From Sesamum alatum (taxonomy: Eukaryota; Streptophyta; Magnoliopsida; Lamiales; Pedaliaceae), in NCBI GenBank assembly GCA_034509735.1, contig JACGWO010000007.1, forward strand, positions 23,278,046-23,342,045: a DNA stretch of 64,000 bases, in the 5' to 3' direction. The notes beneath the pieces are model-generated. The model was not told the origin of the DNA and searched no databases. It saw only the letters and a list, made by a program, of their open reading frames with translations. The position numbers and the translations under genes were made by a program. This document shows, piece by piece, positions 49,170 to 60,480 of the stretch. Numbering within the stretch: position 1 is the stretch's first letter; the number at the start of each line of letters is the position of its first letter.

Positions 49170-50291
49170 GTATATGTATGCACTGTATCTTTCTTGAAGA
49201 ATTTTGATTAAAGTTTTAAGCATGCCATTGCGAAAACGAGACTGGAAAATTGGGCATTGATATGAGCAGTAATACATCAGATAGAACACATTCTTTGATT
49301 TCGTTAAGAGGATCACTTGAACGATTGAATCAACTATGAGTTAGTGATTATTAACAATTATTGGTCTATCGGAAGGAGAAAGAATGGCCGCTTGTACTTG
49401 TGTTGGAGAATTATCAAAATGTGTTATAGATGTTTATTGTAGCTTTGAGTTGCCTATTTTATAGGATTTTAAACTTACATATACAAACATATTTTTGGTG
49501 GACACCAATGCCACCTGTTGGTGAGTTTGCTCTTCTTGTGTCGTGATGGTCGAAGGAGGCGCTTTGGTCCTCTTTTTCCTGATGATGCTCCATCACCTGC
49601 ATTTGAAAGCAGCTCCAGAGAGAGTTCATTACTTGCAGTTGTCTGCCTTGTCTTTTAAATTGGTGACATTGCGTATTTTTGGTTTCTGCATCACTGAAGT
49701 CAGAATAGATGTTCAACTGATGTTTAATTCACCTGCCAACATTTGCATAGTAGCATTCAAACAGATACCACTTGTATTGAAGCTGAATCATCCTTTCTGT
49801 TTTAGGTCAAATCTATCAATATCTCCCGAGGAGAGCTGGCTGCCTATTGCGAGCATTCTTCTTTGCATCATTCACATACAGGTGGTGTATTTTAAATCTT
49901 CCCTTGAATTTTCAGGCTAGTGCTAGTTACCTTATCCAATGACCTTTTTGTTGGCAGCTGGAAGCAAGTATTAAAAATGGAGATATTCAAGGCTTTCAAC
50001 TATTTAATGAGGCTGCAAAGCGGCTCTCGTCATTGAAGAAGAGTAATAGAGTCTCTGATGAGGTACTTGGTATCCGAAACAAAGATAGATTTATAAGTGC
50101 TGTTTAAGCTTTTATTTAGTTTGATCATCCATATATGACAGGGGGAGGAAAGAAAGGATTTCCACAATTTGCCATCTCCACAAGAACATTATAGAAACGA
50201 AATACGGGATTGGGCTGCTCCACAGAAACCTCAACAAGATTATGAAATCTTGGACGAAGTTGAAGAAGCCAATGGAGATTCGAAGCATTAA
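48508..50291 (+). CDS. Predicted plastid membrane protein of unknown function, 6 exons
   Basis: Six exons join in phase with GT-AG introns: 48508-48630, 48728-48934, 49033-49112, 49806-49881, 49958-50062, 50142-50291, giving 246 codons. The first 40 residues are rich in Ser, Leu, Thr and Arg with almost no acidic residues (MIPLSLTSPSSAS...), as in chloroplast transit peptides. Hydrophobic segments follow at about 58-75 (PVAMAIGACILNSLIFPV), 95-117, 124-136 and 148-163, so three or four membrane spans are likely. The C-terminal third (about 164-246) is hydrophilic and charged, with DYEILDEVEEANGD near the end. I do not recognise the family. The ATG was chosen because it is the first in the frame that splices correctly. 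The upstream 0.4 kb abuts a LINE. Confidence 0.8.
49137..49172. repeat. (TA)n microsatellite in intron 3 of the 48508 gene
   Basis: An alternating TA run with TGTA interruptions lies shortly after the donor site of the third intron. Confidence 0.85.
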
Positions 50292-51631
50292 CAGACTTAG
50301 AGGTTAACTACCGTGCTATGTTGTTGGTTGTCTGTGGATGAATGATGAATATGCGCATTTGTGTCATTTTCTAGGCGTACAAGGAGTGCAGAACTAACCG
50401 AATGTATTCAAGAATACTTTGCTTGCTTTGATTTGTGAATTATGGCTATAGACGGCTGCCAGTTGAAAGTTGATCACTGAAAAATGCTCTATCATGACAT
50501 GATTTTGGTACCGAGAAGTTTCCTTGTTCCACTCTCTCCACTTGGTATAATGCAGCGTATGGTTAAATTCAGTCCATCTATCTTTAGTTGGATAGAGAAA
50601 AGGTGGGAGGGGATAAATGTGTTGCTAGTTTCAACCTACCTTGAATCACAGTCAGTTTACAAAGAAAGAATGCAATAATCGAATCTTGATTGTTGAGTTT
50701 GGAATTATTCGCCATTAGAAGAATTGTTTACTCAGTTTCTGCTTGGGATCTTTGGAAAACAGAACTAAATGGTACTAAGCAGAACTAATAATCTATGATA
50801 TTGATGATCTAAAACACTACACGTGACCTTCTTGTTGCTGTCACTTTTGCTGCATTCGAATGCCAGAACTGACTTGGGAAAGAAAATGGTGCTTTGCTTG
50901 GCCACTTGAAGTTTAATTAGAGAACTTTGGTTTTTTGGAGGTGGGCTTGATGAAGAATTTATTATTGAAGTTGTGGTAGTTATGGTGCTTTTTCATGATG
51001 GGACATTTCCTTGTTCGTCAGATTTTACAATTAAAAGGTTGTCAGTTTGAGCTGCACGGATGATGTATTGTCTTTTTATTTTATTGGTATTGATTTTGTA
51101 TTTAAATTTAAATATATTAAATGATATAATATTGAATTTTATTAAAAAAGAGAACGAAAAGAAAAAGGAAAGACCACTGAGGCGGAGAAGAATTTCACTT
51201 TGCTTATCCAAATTCCACAAATGTATGGAGTGTCAAAATTCGTGCCAGTCTTAGCAATGAAATGTTCAAATCCCCATCCATCCTTGAAGAAGCATGGCAT
51301 TGTCTATGTGGTTCTTTGTATGGATTTAAAGATTTCCCCTTTCCCCTAATCTATATATATTAGTATTTTGGGGCAAGCCATACAACTTTTAGAATATTAT
51401 TTAAATAAATATTTTTAATTATTTAATAAAGTATATATATAATAATAAATTAATATTAAACATATAAAAAAATAGTCACAGAAAATTGAATGAAAATTAA
51501 AAGAAAAAGAAATAACTATTAAAAGATAATGTAGAGAGGGAAGTTAGATGAAAAAATTAAAAGAATTAAATGTAAAAAAACAACGACTAGAAAAGAGAAA
51601 GACGCTAAAGAGTTGCTCTTCTTTAATATAT
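50292..51631. other. 3' flank of the 48508 gene and AT-rich intergenic DNA
   Basis: The first part is likely 3' UTR. The later part (51340-51631) is A-rich, with TCTATATATATTAGTATTTTGG and TTTAATATATACTAG at its borders, suggesting another short element adjoining the next one. No gene is seen. Confidence 0.5.
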
Positions 51632-52347
51632 ACTAGCATGTGACCCGTGCTATGCACGGGTTTAATTTAATTCTAGTTAAAATTATATTTTATAAGATTT
51701 TCTAAATTAAGTGAATGTCAAATGAAGAATATTTTTAAATAAAATTATCTTTTATTTTTCAATTATAGGTGCATTATATCAATTTTATGTTATAAAAATT
51801 ATAAAATATTTACAATCATAACAAATATATACAAAGGCATATCTATCAAAATTAACTGATAAAGCCATAAGTTGTATTGCATTTCACTATCTATGAATGG
51901 CATTTATTTTTTCTTGATTTATCTTGAATTATTTAATTTGTTGTGCGCATAGCTTTTGTCAACTAAATTTATATATTTCCATGATGATATATATATTTAT
52001 AAATATTTTTGTGATGAAATTTTATGGGTGACACAATATTAAATTATTATAACAATTAATGATACCAAAGTAATTTTGAATAATTTTGATGGATTCAAAT
52101 TTTTATAAAATTATTTGAAGAGAAAAATATATCTCACTTGAAAATCAATTGACGTTTACAATATCTTTTAAAGTTATTAGATATAATGTGTATGAGAGAA
52201 TAATTTTTTATTAGATAGTTTTTTTCAGAAAAAATTAAGAACTATTTCTTTTCTCATAATATAAATTAAAAATAATAAATATGATCGAAATTAGTTTTAT
52301 GCAAAAAGTTTGTCATGGTGCAACGAACGGGGCAAATGCTAGTTATT
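51632..52347. mobile_element. Short TIR element with ACTAGCAT...GCACGGG ends
   Basis: The left end TACTAGCATGTGACCCGTGC parallels the reverse complement of the right end, AACTAGCATTTGCCCCGTTC. The CCCGTGC-ATGCACGGG type end is a common plant repeat. The inside is AT-rich and non-coding. Confidence 0.6.
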
Positions 52348-52352
52348 TCGCA

Positions 52353-52677
52353 GGGATTCGAACACATAATCTGTAGGAATATTTCTTAACATAAAAAGAA
52401 CTCGCGAGGGTACGAACCCATGACCTCTAGAAATATTTATTATGATAAAAGAAATTCACAGGGGTTCGAACCCATGACCTCTTGGAATATTTACTAACAT
52501 AAATAGAATACGTAGGGGTTCGTACCCATGACCTCTTGGAATATTTATTAACATAAAAAGAATTTGTAGGGGTTCGAAACCCTAACCTCTAGGAATATTT
52601 ATTATAATAAAAAGAATTCGCAGGGGTTCGAACCCATAACCTCTAGAAATATTTATCATAATAAAAAAAAATTCAAA
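52353..52677. repeat. Six-unit 54 bp tandem array with GGTTCGAACCC cores
   Basis: Cores start at 52353, 52408, 52462, 52516, 52570 and 52624, a spacing of 55, 54, 54, 54 and 54 bases. Each unit is GGGGTTCGAACCCATGACCTC followed by an AT-rich part with ATATTTATTA and ATAAAAAGAATT. The core matches the T-arm/B-box of tRNA genes. No A-box or tRNA fold accompanies it. Confidence 0.9.
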
Positions 52678-54734
52678 ATTCTAGAAAATTAGAATTTGGT
52701 CAAAATTGAAGGTTTTGGTCAAAGACCGCCTTCAAATATATATTAATAGATAGTATAGATAGAGCAAAATAATTAAGCAAATTTTGACCAAACACTAATT
52801 TTTAATAATTTTAAATTTTTTAATTGTCAAGAAAAAATCTTATTGGTTGGAAATCTTATCCATTTTAAATTAAAAACTAATTTGTATTTATCTAAAAAAT
52901 CCTATTTTCGAGAGTGTTTACCTGTACTATATTCTACCTTCAAAATTAGGATACTAATCCAATTTGTATTTATTTTAAATAAATTCTAATTTTTATGATT
53001 AATTTTTTATCATAAAAAATACCAATCTTATCGCTAATAATTTATTTTTATTTAATCATATACTCTGGAATCACTAAACTATATCAATCTCTTGGTATAT
53101 TTCATACAGTTTTTTTATTTATTTTAAACGGGTAATATAATTATTGTTATTAATTGTCTTTCATTCACATATTTATCGATAATTTTGTATTGATTAATTA
53201 ATACGGAATAAAGTAATTTTAAATTTCATTCAAATAAATATTTTCTTTTTCTTTTCTTAGTTTTTTATGATTAGATTTAATTTTTTAATTTTCCATTGTT
53301 ATTCAGGTTCAAAAAATCAGAGGCCTCTGCTTTGTTTAAAAATTTATGTTACAAAATACATTTTGTCATCTTCTCCCATATGAATATTTTCTTCCTTAGC
53401 GAAATAATTTTTGAATGTTGCTTTATCAAAATTTTAATGTGAAATATATTTGTAAGCTTTATAGATTTCAAATTATTGCAATATAAAAGGATGATCATAC
53501 TTGATAAATATATTAATTTTTCAATTTCAATTTGTGTTTATCATTGTTTTTATGATAGTATATTTTTTTTATTAATGTAAAGGACAACCTAATAGAAACT
53601 TCTTTCCCCTAATGCACTTCCAAATAATTTTTTTTCTTATTCTTTTATTTTTTGAGGTCCAATTTTATTTTCCACTCATCTTTTTTTTTTTCCCTTCATG
53701 TTCCATTGAATACTTTTTGTTTGTATCATTGATTAATGATTTTTCTATTCAAATATTTACCTTTAGCTACAATAATCCGTTCATATTATTTTTTTTAGTT
53801 TTGTAATTTTATTTTCAATCAAATAGTCATGATTTCTTTACTTAATCACTAAATCAACATATACTTTTATCTGATAATAGTTCATCGTCTTTCTTTTTCA
53901 ATTTCAATTAGAAAAAATGAACTAAAACCTTGCATTTTTTCCCCACAAAAACTACCCGGGTAGAGGTAGGGGGATTTTTCTAGGTCCCCTCCTTTCTCTA
54001 TATATAAACATAAGTTGGAGAAGTACAACACATTTTCTAAATCTTGCATTTTTGCGCTCCTTTTCACGTACGGAGATATAGTCGTGAATGTTTTGTTTAA
54101 ATTAGTTTATATGATTTTATTTGTAATAAAGTTCTCTATTTTTTCAAGTTTTGTTCATCAAATTTCATGTTTACTTATTTAAACCTCTTGTTGAATGATA
54201 TGTATGGACGAATTTTTTATTTGCGATGTTTTCTCTTCCAAATTTTCTTCATTCAATTTAGTATTTAGGTTCACATGTAATTTCATATTAAATTTCATTC
54301 TTAGAATTCGTTATTGCCATTTCATAATTGTGACTCTCTAGTTAATTTTTTTATTTAGAAGTTCAAGTAGAAAATTCAACCTGATAGAATGGATTATTTA
54401 TTAACAAGTAATTCGATTACTTTACAGTATCTATGATAATTATTGATCACAAACGTCACTACTCGATTTTTTTTATTTATGTATATATAGCTATTAGATC
54501 TTATGTTTGAGCATTTCGATTTATTATTGCATATATATAATATATTCTTAGCATATAATTAGAAATATAAATATTTTTACTTTTTATTAGCTTCAGATGT
54601 TGTTAAATTTATTTTTTATGATGGAAATCAAAAAGTGATACTAATTCTTCTTCTTTTTTTCCCCTTCTGAAAACTAGATACAAAAGAGACAATTTATTAA
54701 AATTTATATTTTTTCGAGGAGAAATCCGTTTGTC
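52678..54734. other. Long AT-rich intergenic region, no gene seen
   Basis: T-rich sequence without a convincing coding region. A TATA-like CTCTATATATAAAC at about 53994 lies after a short GC-richer patch (CCCGGGTAGAGGTAGG near 53956), but no gene follows it. A T-rich frame at 53612-53806 is low complexity. Confidence 0.55.
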
Positions 54735-55262
54735 CCGGGTCCTTAAGGACCCGCCCCGACCCGCCCCGTTTAGATATATATATATATATATATATATTTT
54801 ATTTTATTATGATAGAATAAACACTAATAAAATATTATATCATTTAATTTATTTATTGTTAGGTACTTATTCAATAGTTGATGAATTGAAAAATTGTCTC
54901 ACAATAACTTAACAATGAGGAAGACGAAAAAGTTGTTACTAATGTATAATTAATAATTCAATATGAATTGTTTGAGTTGTTCTATTATAAATAATTTTAT
55001 TTGTACTTGAAATTCTTTTTCGACTTGAATTTGAGTTAGATCATGAACAACTAATTTTATTTGTAATTGATATATTAAATTTTATTTTTTTAATTTGTAG
55101 AACAAATAAAAAATTAAAAAAAACGGGTCTACCGAGTTAGACCCGCCCAGGCAAGTTTTGTACCGGGGCGGGGCGGGGCGGGTCCCGGGTCCTTCCCGGA
55201 GTTGGCGGGGCGGGTCCTGGGTCCACCCAAACCCGCCCCATACCCGCCCCGTTGCCACCCCT
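54735..55262. mobile_element. TIR element with GGGGCGGGT-type ends, second copy
   Basis: The left arm (GGTCCTTAAGGACCCGCCCC) and right arm (GGGGCGGGTCC ... ACCCGCCCCGTTGCCACCCC) are GC-rich and inverted around an AT-rich centre with a (TA)n run at about 54775-54796. The right end in reverse, GGGGTGGCAACGGGGCGGG, matches the left end of the element at 11275. Confidence 0.65.
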
Positions 55263-55786
55263 AAATATAAGAAACCTTCAGAAGACTTAGGTAAAAAAAA
55301 TTACCTTACCCTTCTATCTCTTGAAATAGGTACCATTGAATGAAAAGGGCTTGTTGAGATTTCCTACACTGACATCCGCTGGTTTTTCAACTGTAGCCAT
55401 TTGAATATCCTTAAAATTATTGTAGAAATAACAATTACAGTTGAAAAAGATACAAAATATCTTCAAGCTGAGGCACGGGTATCTCGCTCTCTTTAAGGAG
55501 ATTCAAGCCCACTGGAGTAAAATGTTCTCATTAGTTCAGCAGTATCACTCTTGACTTGTCTCCCCCACGATACAATAGCCTGACAACGTCATATGACTCT
55601 AACACACTCTGGACAAGTTGTAGAGCCAAAAGCTCTACAAAAAAAAAAAAAAAAAAAAGAAAACAACAACAACAACAACACCTTCCTTCAACTAATATAA
55701 CTTTCTCTTATAGGATTATTCCATGTAGAAATATTGTATATGTGCATGTATGTGAACAAGGTAGAATGGTGCCTCTTTTTATAGGT
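55263..55786. other. Intergenic DNA with A-run and CAA microsatellite
   Basis: A 19-base A-run followed by (ACA)n lies at about 55640-55680. The frame across it is low complexity. It may belong to the long LTR of the next element, but I cannot show that. Confidence 0.5.
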
Positions 55787-56558
55787 TGATGCGCGAAATT
55801 CAGCAGCAACACAAAAGTCGAGGGACCTTCACGAAAATCCCAAATTGATGGGGAGACTAACCTGCAGAGAAGGGTTAACACTCTAATGCTTAAATCAATA
55901 ATGTTCTATTGAATGAAATAAAAAGGAAGACTTGAAATATGTGAGAAAATGGTGAAGTGATATTGTGAAGTGTTGAATTGTAAATGAGCTTAAACTAGCT
56001 GAAAAATAGAGAAAATCCGTGTGCAAGTGAAGTTGCAAAGTAGTGTAGAAGTTACTTGACAAATGACTGGATAGTCAGTCATTTTATAATGGCTCATGTG
56101 TCCGATTGTAGGGAAATTACATTAAGAGCCGTATGGCGGTGGAAACCTTGAGAAGTCAACTATCTTTTCCAATAAACCGTGTGGAAACTGAATGAAAATT
56201 GAAGAAGGTATGACCGTCTGAATCAACCTTGCCAGGCCTGCCACCTTTTCGGGAAGTGGTTACCTGCTGAGAAAAATCTGGATTCTGGCCAATCCCCTAA
56301 GAATTTGGCTGAGATCTTATAATATGACGTGGCCCCACGTGCGGGCCACCTGTACGTCGTGGAATTCATGTTGTTTGTTGACTAGGCTTGTTGCACGAGG
56401 CTTTTCCATGAGACTCCTAGGTTAGTGTTTTCAAAAAGAGGCCTTTAGGAAGAAGGATCTTACTGTTTTTGGCCACATGAGCTTGGCCTGCTGGGTTGTC
56501 TTGGTCGGAGATCCAACCCTAGCTCTTCGGATTACAAGGGGGATTTTAGGGGGCATCA
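55787..56558 (-). mobile_element. Solo LTR of the Tat element 1 family
   Basis: On the minus strand it starts TGATGCCCCCTAAAATCC and ends AATTTCGCGCATCA, matching the LTRs at 12541 and 24367 end to end, including the CAGCAGCAACACAAAAGT and GGTTAACACTCTAATGCTTAA blocks in reverse. The duplicate TAGGT occurs at 55782-55786 and 56559-56563. The length (772 bp) is that of a full LTR. It lies in the opposite orientation to Tat elements 1 and 2. Confidence 0.88.
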
Positions 56559-56563
56559 TAGGT

Positions 56564-57228
56564 GCAGAAATCATCTACTATTTTAATATGAATTAGTGGA
56601 CAACAATGTTATAGGTTACAAAAGATAGTGAGGATAAATGGCTAGAAAGTGTATATAAGTTGTGTATGAATATGGTGTGGTAGTGGGATGATGTAATTGA
56701 AGAGAAATGTTATAAATGTTATGGCCATAAACATCCACCTACGCCACTAACCTCAACATCAATGGAGGGGCATAGGTTATAATTTAAATATTTGACATGG
56801 AGAAAATAGGAAGTCAACCATCATTTATTCTTCTCCATAAAAAAGGAGTAAATCAAGGAGTAGCTAAGGGGATCAAGGAGGAAATTGAGCACTTGGGGCA
56901 CAATTCATGGAGCTCTAGCATTAATGCTAGAGCAAGAAAAAGACCGAATTAACCTCTTAAAATGTTTCCATACATATCCAAGGTTAGAAGGATGAAGGAC
57001 AAAGAAGACAAAGTACGACACTTACCATAAATAGATTAGTAGTATAAATAAGAGTTCAAATCTCTCATTTGGGAGACCTTTTTTTTTAAAGAAATATTAT
57101 AGTTCAAGTGTAAGAGAATTGACCATCTTGGATCGAACTGTAACGTATTGGTGATTGTGCCCAATCGATAATAAATAAATCAATTGTTTTATTTTCTGTT
57201 GACTGTTCTTTAAATTCTTGCAACATCA
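56564..57228 (+). repeat. 5' LTR of Tat element 2 (left boundary unknown)
   Basis: The right end ...AACATCA at 57228 is fixed by the primer-site sequence after it. A TATA box (GTATAAATAAG, about 57042) is suitably placed. The left boundary cannot be set because the partner LTR lies beyond the window. The solo LTR at 55787 may even be nested in it. Confidence 0.55.
56912..56933. repeat. 22 bp perfect palindrome
   Basis: GCTCTAGCATT followed immediately by its exact reverse complement, inside the presumed LTR about 110-130 bases upstream of the TATA box. It could be a dimer-binding site or chance. Confidence 0.7.
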
Positions 57229-57230
57229 AC

Positions 57231-57250
57231 TTGGCGTCGTCTGTGGGAAC
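57231..57250 (+). other. Primer-binding-site-like sequence of Tat element 2
   Basis: TTGGCGTCGTCTGTGGGAAC lies two bases after the LTR end. It is the typical motif at this position in Tat elements. The tRNA is not assigned here. Confidence 0.7.
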
Positions 57251-57271
57251 GCCACAATCACAATATTGAGA

Positions 57272-58830
57272 ATGCAAACTCGATCCAAGGCAAGAGACTT
57301 AGCAATGAATGAAGAGCGAAGGCCAGAAGACCCGCGGAATAACGTAGGAGAGCTCCCTCCCCTGGAAAACATGAGCGTGGGTCCCCAACAGGACCACAGG
57401 AGAGAACCTGAAGAAAGGAGGGAAGAAGCAGACGAAGCACCGCTGCTAGCTGCACAACCGCCGATGCTCCAAATGACGCCCCGAGGCCCTTCAACGGATG
57501 ATCGAAGACCCGTCAGCGCGAGCAGCCGAAAGGGCGATCATGCATTTTATGGCAAATCGTCCCAGAGAGCCTTCTCCCCCTCGTTCCCCCCGTCGAGGCC
57601 GAGGCACGCCCTCCGCCCTTGGGGATAAAGAATCGAGGGAGGATGGCCCCCAGGACATGTCCGTGGAAGAGGAAGAAGGAAGTATACAAGCCTCACAACC
57701 TGTCGACCCCCCTCGGCGGAACAGAGAAGTGGACGCGAGACAGGAAAGGAAAGGTGAAGGCGTACCAAACAGCGCAAGAGCTGACACTTCACACGACCAA
57801 ACTTCGCGACTCCGGAACGCCCCTCAGGACCTAGTGCCGCTGGCCGTCGCATCGGCCAGAAGAAGCCCGTTCTCAATGCAAATATTAGCCGAAGCCTTAC
57901 CCCAAGGACTTAGGCTACCACACCTGGCAGAAATACGATGGAACAACGGACCCTGAGGACCATTTAGATAAATTTTTGGTGAAGGCTGACTTGCTCGATG
58001 TGAACGATGCAGGATATTGCAAGGTATTCGGCACCACTTTGGCAGGAAGAGTTATGGCGTGGTTCAACCAACTACCGACATATACCATCTAGAACTTTGA
58101 ACAACTCTCTCAGCGGTTTCTGCACTATTTTTCCATTAATAAAAGCCACCCAATGACCGTTGCATACCTTTTCACGATAGTACAACAAGAACATGAGAGT
58201 TTGAGAGACTACATACAAAGATTCTCGGGCGCCGTCCTTGAAGTCCCTCACCTTAATCACGAACTACTAGCAAGCATACTGCAACAAGGATTGTGGAGGG
58301 GACGATTCCGAGAATCTATAGCCGATAAACCCCCATCGACGTTAGACGAACTGATGAAGAGGGCTGCCAAATACATCCTCATTGAAGAAGCTGGCAAACC
58401 AAAAACGAAACTGACGAACAAACGAAAAGTTCGAGAGGGGGAAATGAAAGATACCAGAAGAGAGGGACAAAGACACATGCCCCCAACTGGCTTCGCAAGA
58501 TATACCCCTCTAAAAGCTCCAAGAGCAGAAATCCTAGCCATAGTAGAACGACAAGAGATAGTTCAATGGCCAAGGAAGATGAAGGATAATCCAAAGCGAT
58601 TAAAGTCGGACAAATATTGCTAGTTCCACAAAGACAGAGGACACAACACAAAAGATTGCTACCACTTAAAGAACGAGATCGAAAACTTGATCCAGAGGGG
58701 GTATCTAAAAGAATATGTGGAAGGACAAAACCAGTGGCAGGAATCGACCCCCAACACCCAAAGATTAGATCAAGATATAGAACGGGTTGAAGCGTCCCGC
58801 CAAAAAGGCAAATGAATTGAAAATTTCCCG
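57272..58830 (+). pseudogene. gag of Tat element 2 (broken)
   Basis: It begins MQTRSKARDLAMNEERR at 57272. The frame changes near 57490 into a proline/arginine-rich piece (57498-57956). It changes again near 57935 before the capsid-like core (DHLDKFLVKADL at about 57960, then FEQLSQRFLHYF) and 58153-58623 (LRDYIQRFSGAVLEV). A Cys-His knuckle ([17 protein letters not shown]) starts at 58618, split by a TAG at 58621. Other stops are at 58090 and 58813. Gag builds the particle and binds RNA. Confidence 0.82.
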
Positions 58831-58848
58831 ACAGCAGGAATAATAGGG

Positions 58849-59340
58849 GTGGTCACAGGAGGACCCGCTGGAGGGGACTCGGCGCGAGCGTGGAAGGTGC
58901 TGATCAGGGCAGTCGAGCCCTCTCACAACATTCACATTTGCAAAGAAGTGACCCTCGCCAAAACCCCAGAAGAAGAGATCACCTTCAGCACACAGGACTT
59001 AGAGAAGGGAATACCACCGCACAACGACGCTTTGGTAATCTCAGCCACGGTGTCAAACTTTTTGGTTAAAAAGGTGTTGGTTAACACTGGAAGCGCAACT
59101 AACATTCTGTTTTACGAAGCATTCTCACAAATGGGAATAAATATCAACATGCTGAGGAAGGTCAATACTCCGTTGGTAGGTTTTAATGGAAGTGTAGTAG
59201 AACCTCTCGAGGAAATAGCCTTGCCTATATCAATTAGATCTGCTCCCCATCGAGCCACTCGAATGATAATTTTTTTTATAGTGAATGCACCATCGTCTTA
59301 CAACATAATCATGGACGGCCCAGCCTAAATGCATTCAGAG
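58849..59340 (+). pseudogene. Aspartic protease of Tat element 2
   Basis: The 159-codon open stretch has HNDALVIS, the active-site strand VLVNTGSATNILF and the distal SSYNIIMDGPA. The catalytic Asp of the family motif (V-D-T-G-S) is Asn here, so the enzyme should be dead although the frame is open. A single-base shift near 59326 moves the downstream KLKFPTYRG-type sequence into another frame. Confidence 0.82.
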
Positions 59341-59520
59341 CGGTTGCCTCCACGTTCCATATGAAGTTAAAATTTCCCACTTACAGGGGAATAGGAGAAG
59401 AAATTGGAGATCGTCGCCTTGCAAGAGAATGTCACGCCAACATCCTCCGAAAAGGAATGAATCCAGGAAAAAGGAGAAGCAACCAATCATCAGAGACAGA
59501 TAGAGTGGCAAAAAAGAACG

Positions 59521-60480
59521 GTGCTTGAATTCTCCCCAGCACACAACTTGTTAGAAGGACATGACCAAGATCAAAAGAGGAGGAAGACAGAAGATGAAAA
59601 GCTTGTGGCAGCAGAGAGGACAAAAAACATTCAGTTGGTGGATGGCGAGCCACAAAAAGTCACATCGATAGGGACATCCATGGGGCCAGAACAAGAGCAG
59701 AAACTGGTGAAATTCCTCCAGGACCACTCTGACACGTTTGCCTGGAGTGTCCACGACTTGATAGGGATAGACCGAGAAGTTATGACCCATCGATTGAACG
59801 TTGACCCAAATGTCCGTTCAGTGAAAAAGAAGAAACAAAATTTTGGCCCAGAAAGAAACAAAATAATTAAAGAGGAGGTGGAAAAATTATTGGCTACCGA
59901 GTACATCCACCCCGTGCAGTACCCTAAATGGTTGGCCAACGTAGTGCTGGTCCCCAAACCAAACAGGAAGTGGAGAATGTGCATTGACTTCACGGATTTA
60001 AACAAGGCGTGCCCCAAAGATTCATTTCCCCTCCCAAGGATAGATGCACTAGTCGACTCAACGGCAGGATGCGAGATGATGAGTTTTCTAGACGCCTTTC
60101 AGGGATACAATCAAATCGCCCTCGAAGTAGAAGACCAGGAGAAGACGAGCTTCATCATCGAGCAGGGTACCTTTTGCTATCAAGTAATGCCGTTCGGGCT
60201 AAAGAATGCCGGAGCAACTTATTAGAGACTGGTGAACAAAGCCTTCCAACAGATGATGGGACAAAACATGGAGGTTTATATCGACGATATGTTGGTAAAA
60301 AGCCTTCGAAAGGAGAACCACGTCCAAGACTTACGTGAATGCTTCACCATCATACACCAGTTAGGGATGAAACTCAATCCCTCCAAATGCACTTTCGGAG
60401 TACAATGAGGTAAATTTTTAGGATACTTAGTCTTACAAAGGGAATTGAAGAGAACCCAGAAAAGATCAAGGCAATACAAG
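59521..60480 (+). pseudogene. Reverse transcriptase of Tat element 2
   Basis: The 234-codon frame 59521-60225 contains a normal RT start (FAWSVHDLIGID, KKKQNFGPERNKII, ANVVLVPKPN, CIDFTDLNKACPKDSFPLP, SFLDAFQGYNQI, VMPFGLKNAGATY), then a TAG at 60223. The catalytic Y-I-D-D follows at 60277-60288 with KLNPSKCTFGV, then a TGA at 60406. All catalytic motifs are intact; only two point stops separate the parts. Confidence 0.88.

Noticed and set aside
52353..52677. Possible tRNA genes or a CRISPR array
   Set aside because: Only the B-box-like core is present, with no A-box, anticodon arm or acceptor pairing. The spacers are diverged copies of one AT-rich unit, not unique sequences, and the setting is a plant genome.
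53990..54070. TATA-like promoter with possible short gene
   Set aside because: CTCTATATATAAAC looks like a TATA box but no coding region or exon signal follows. In such AT-rich DNA it is expected by chance.
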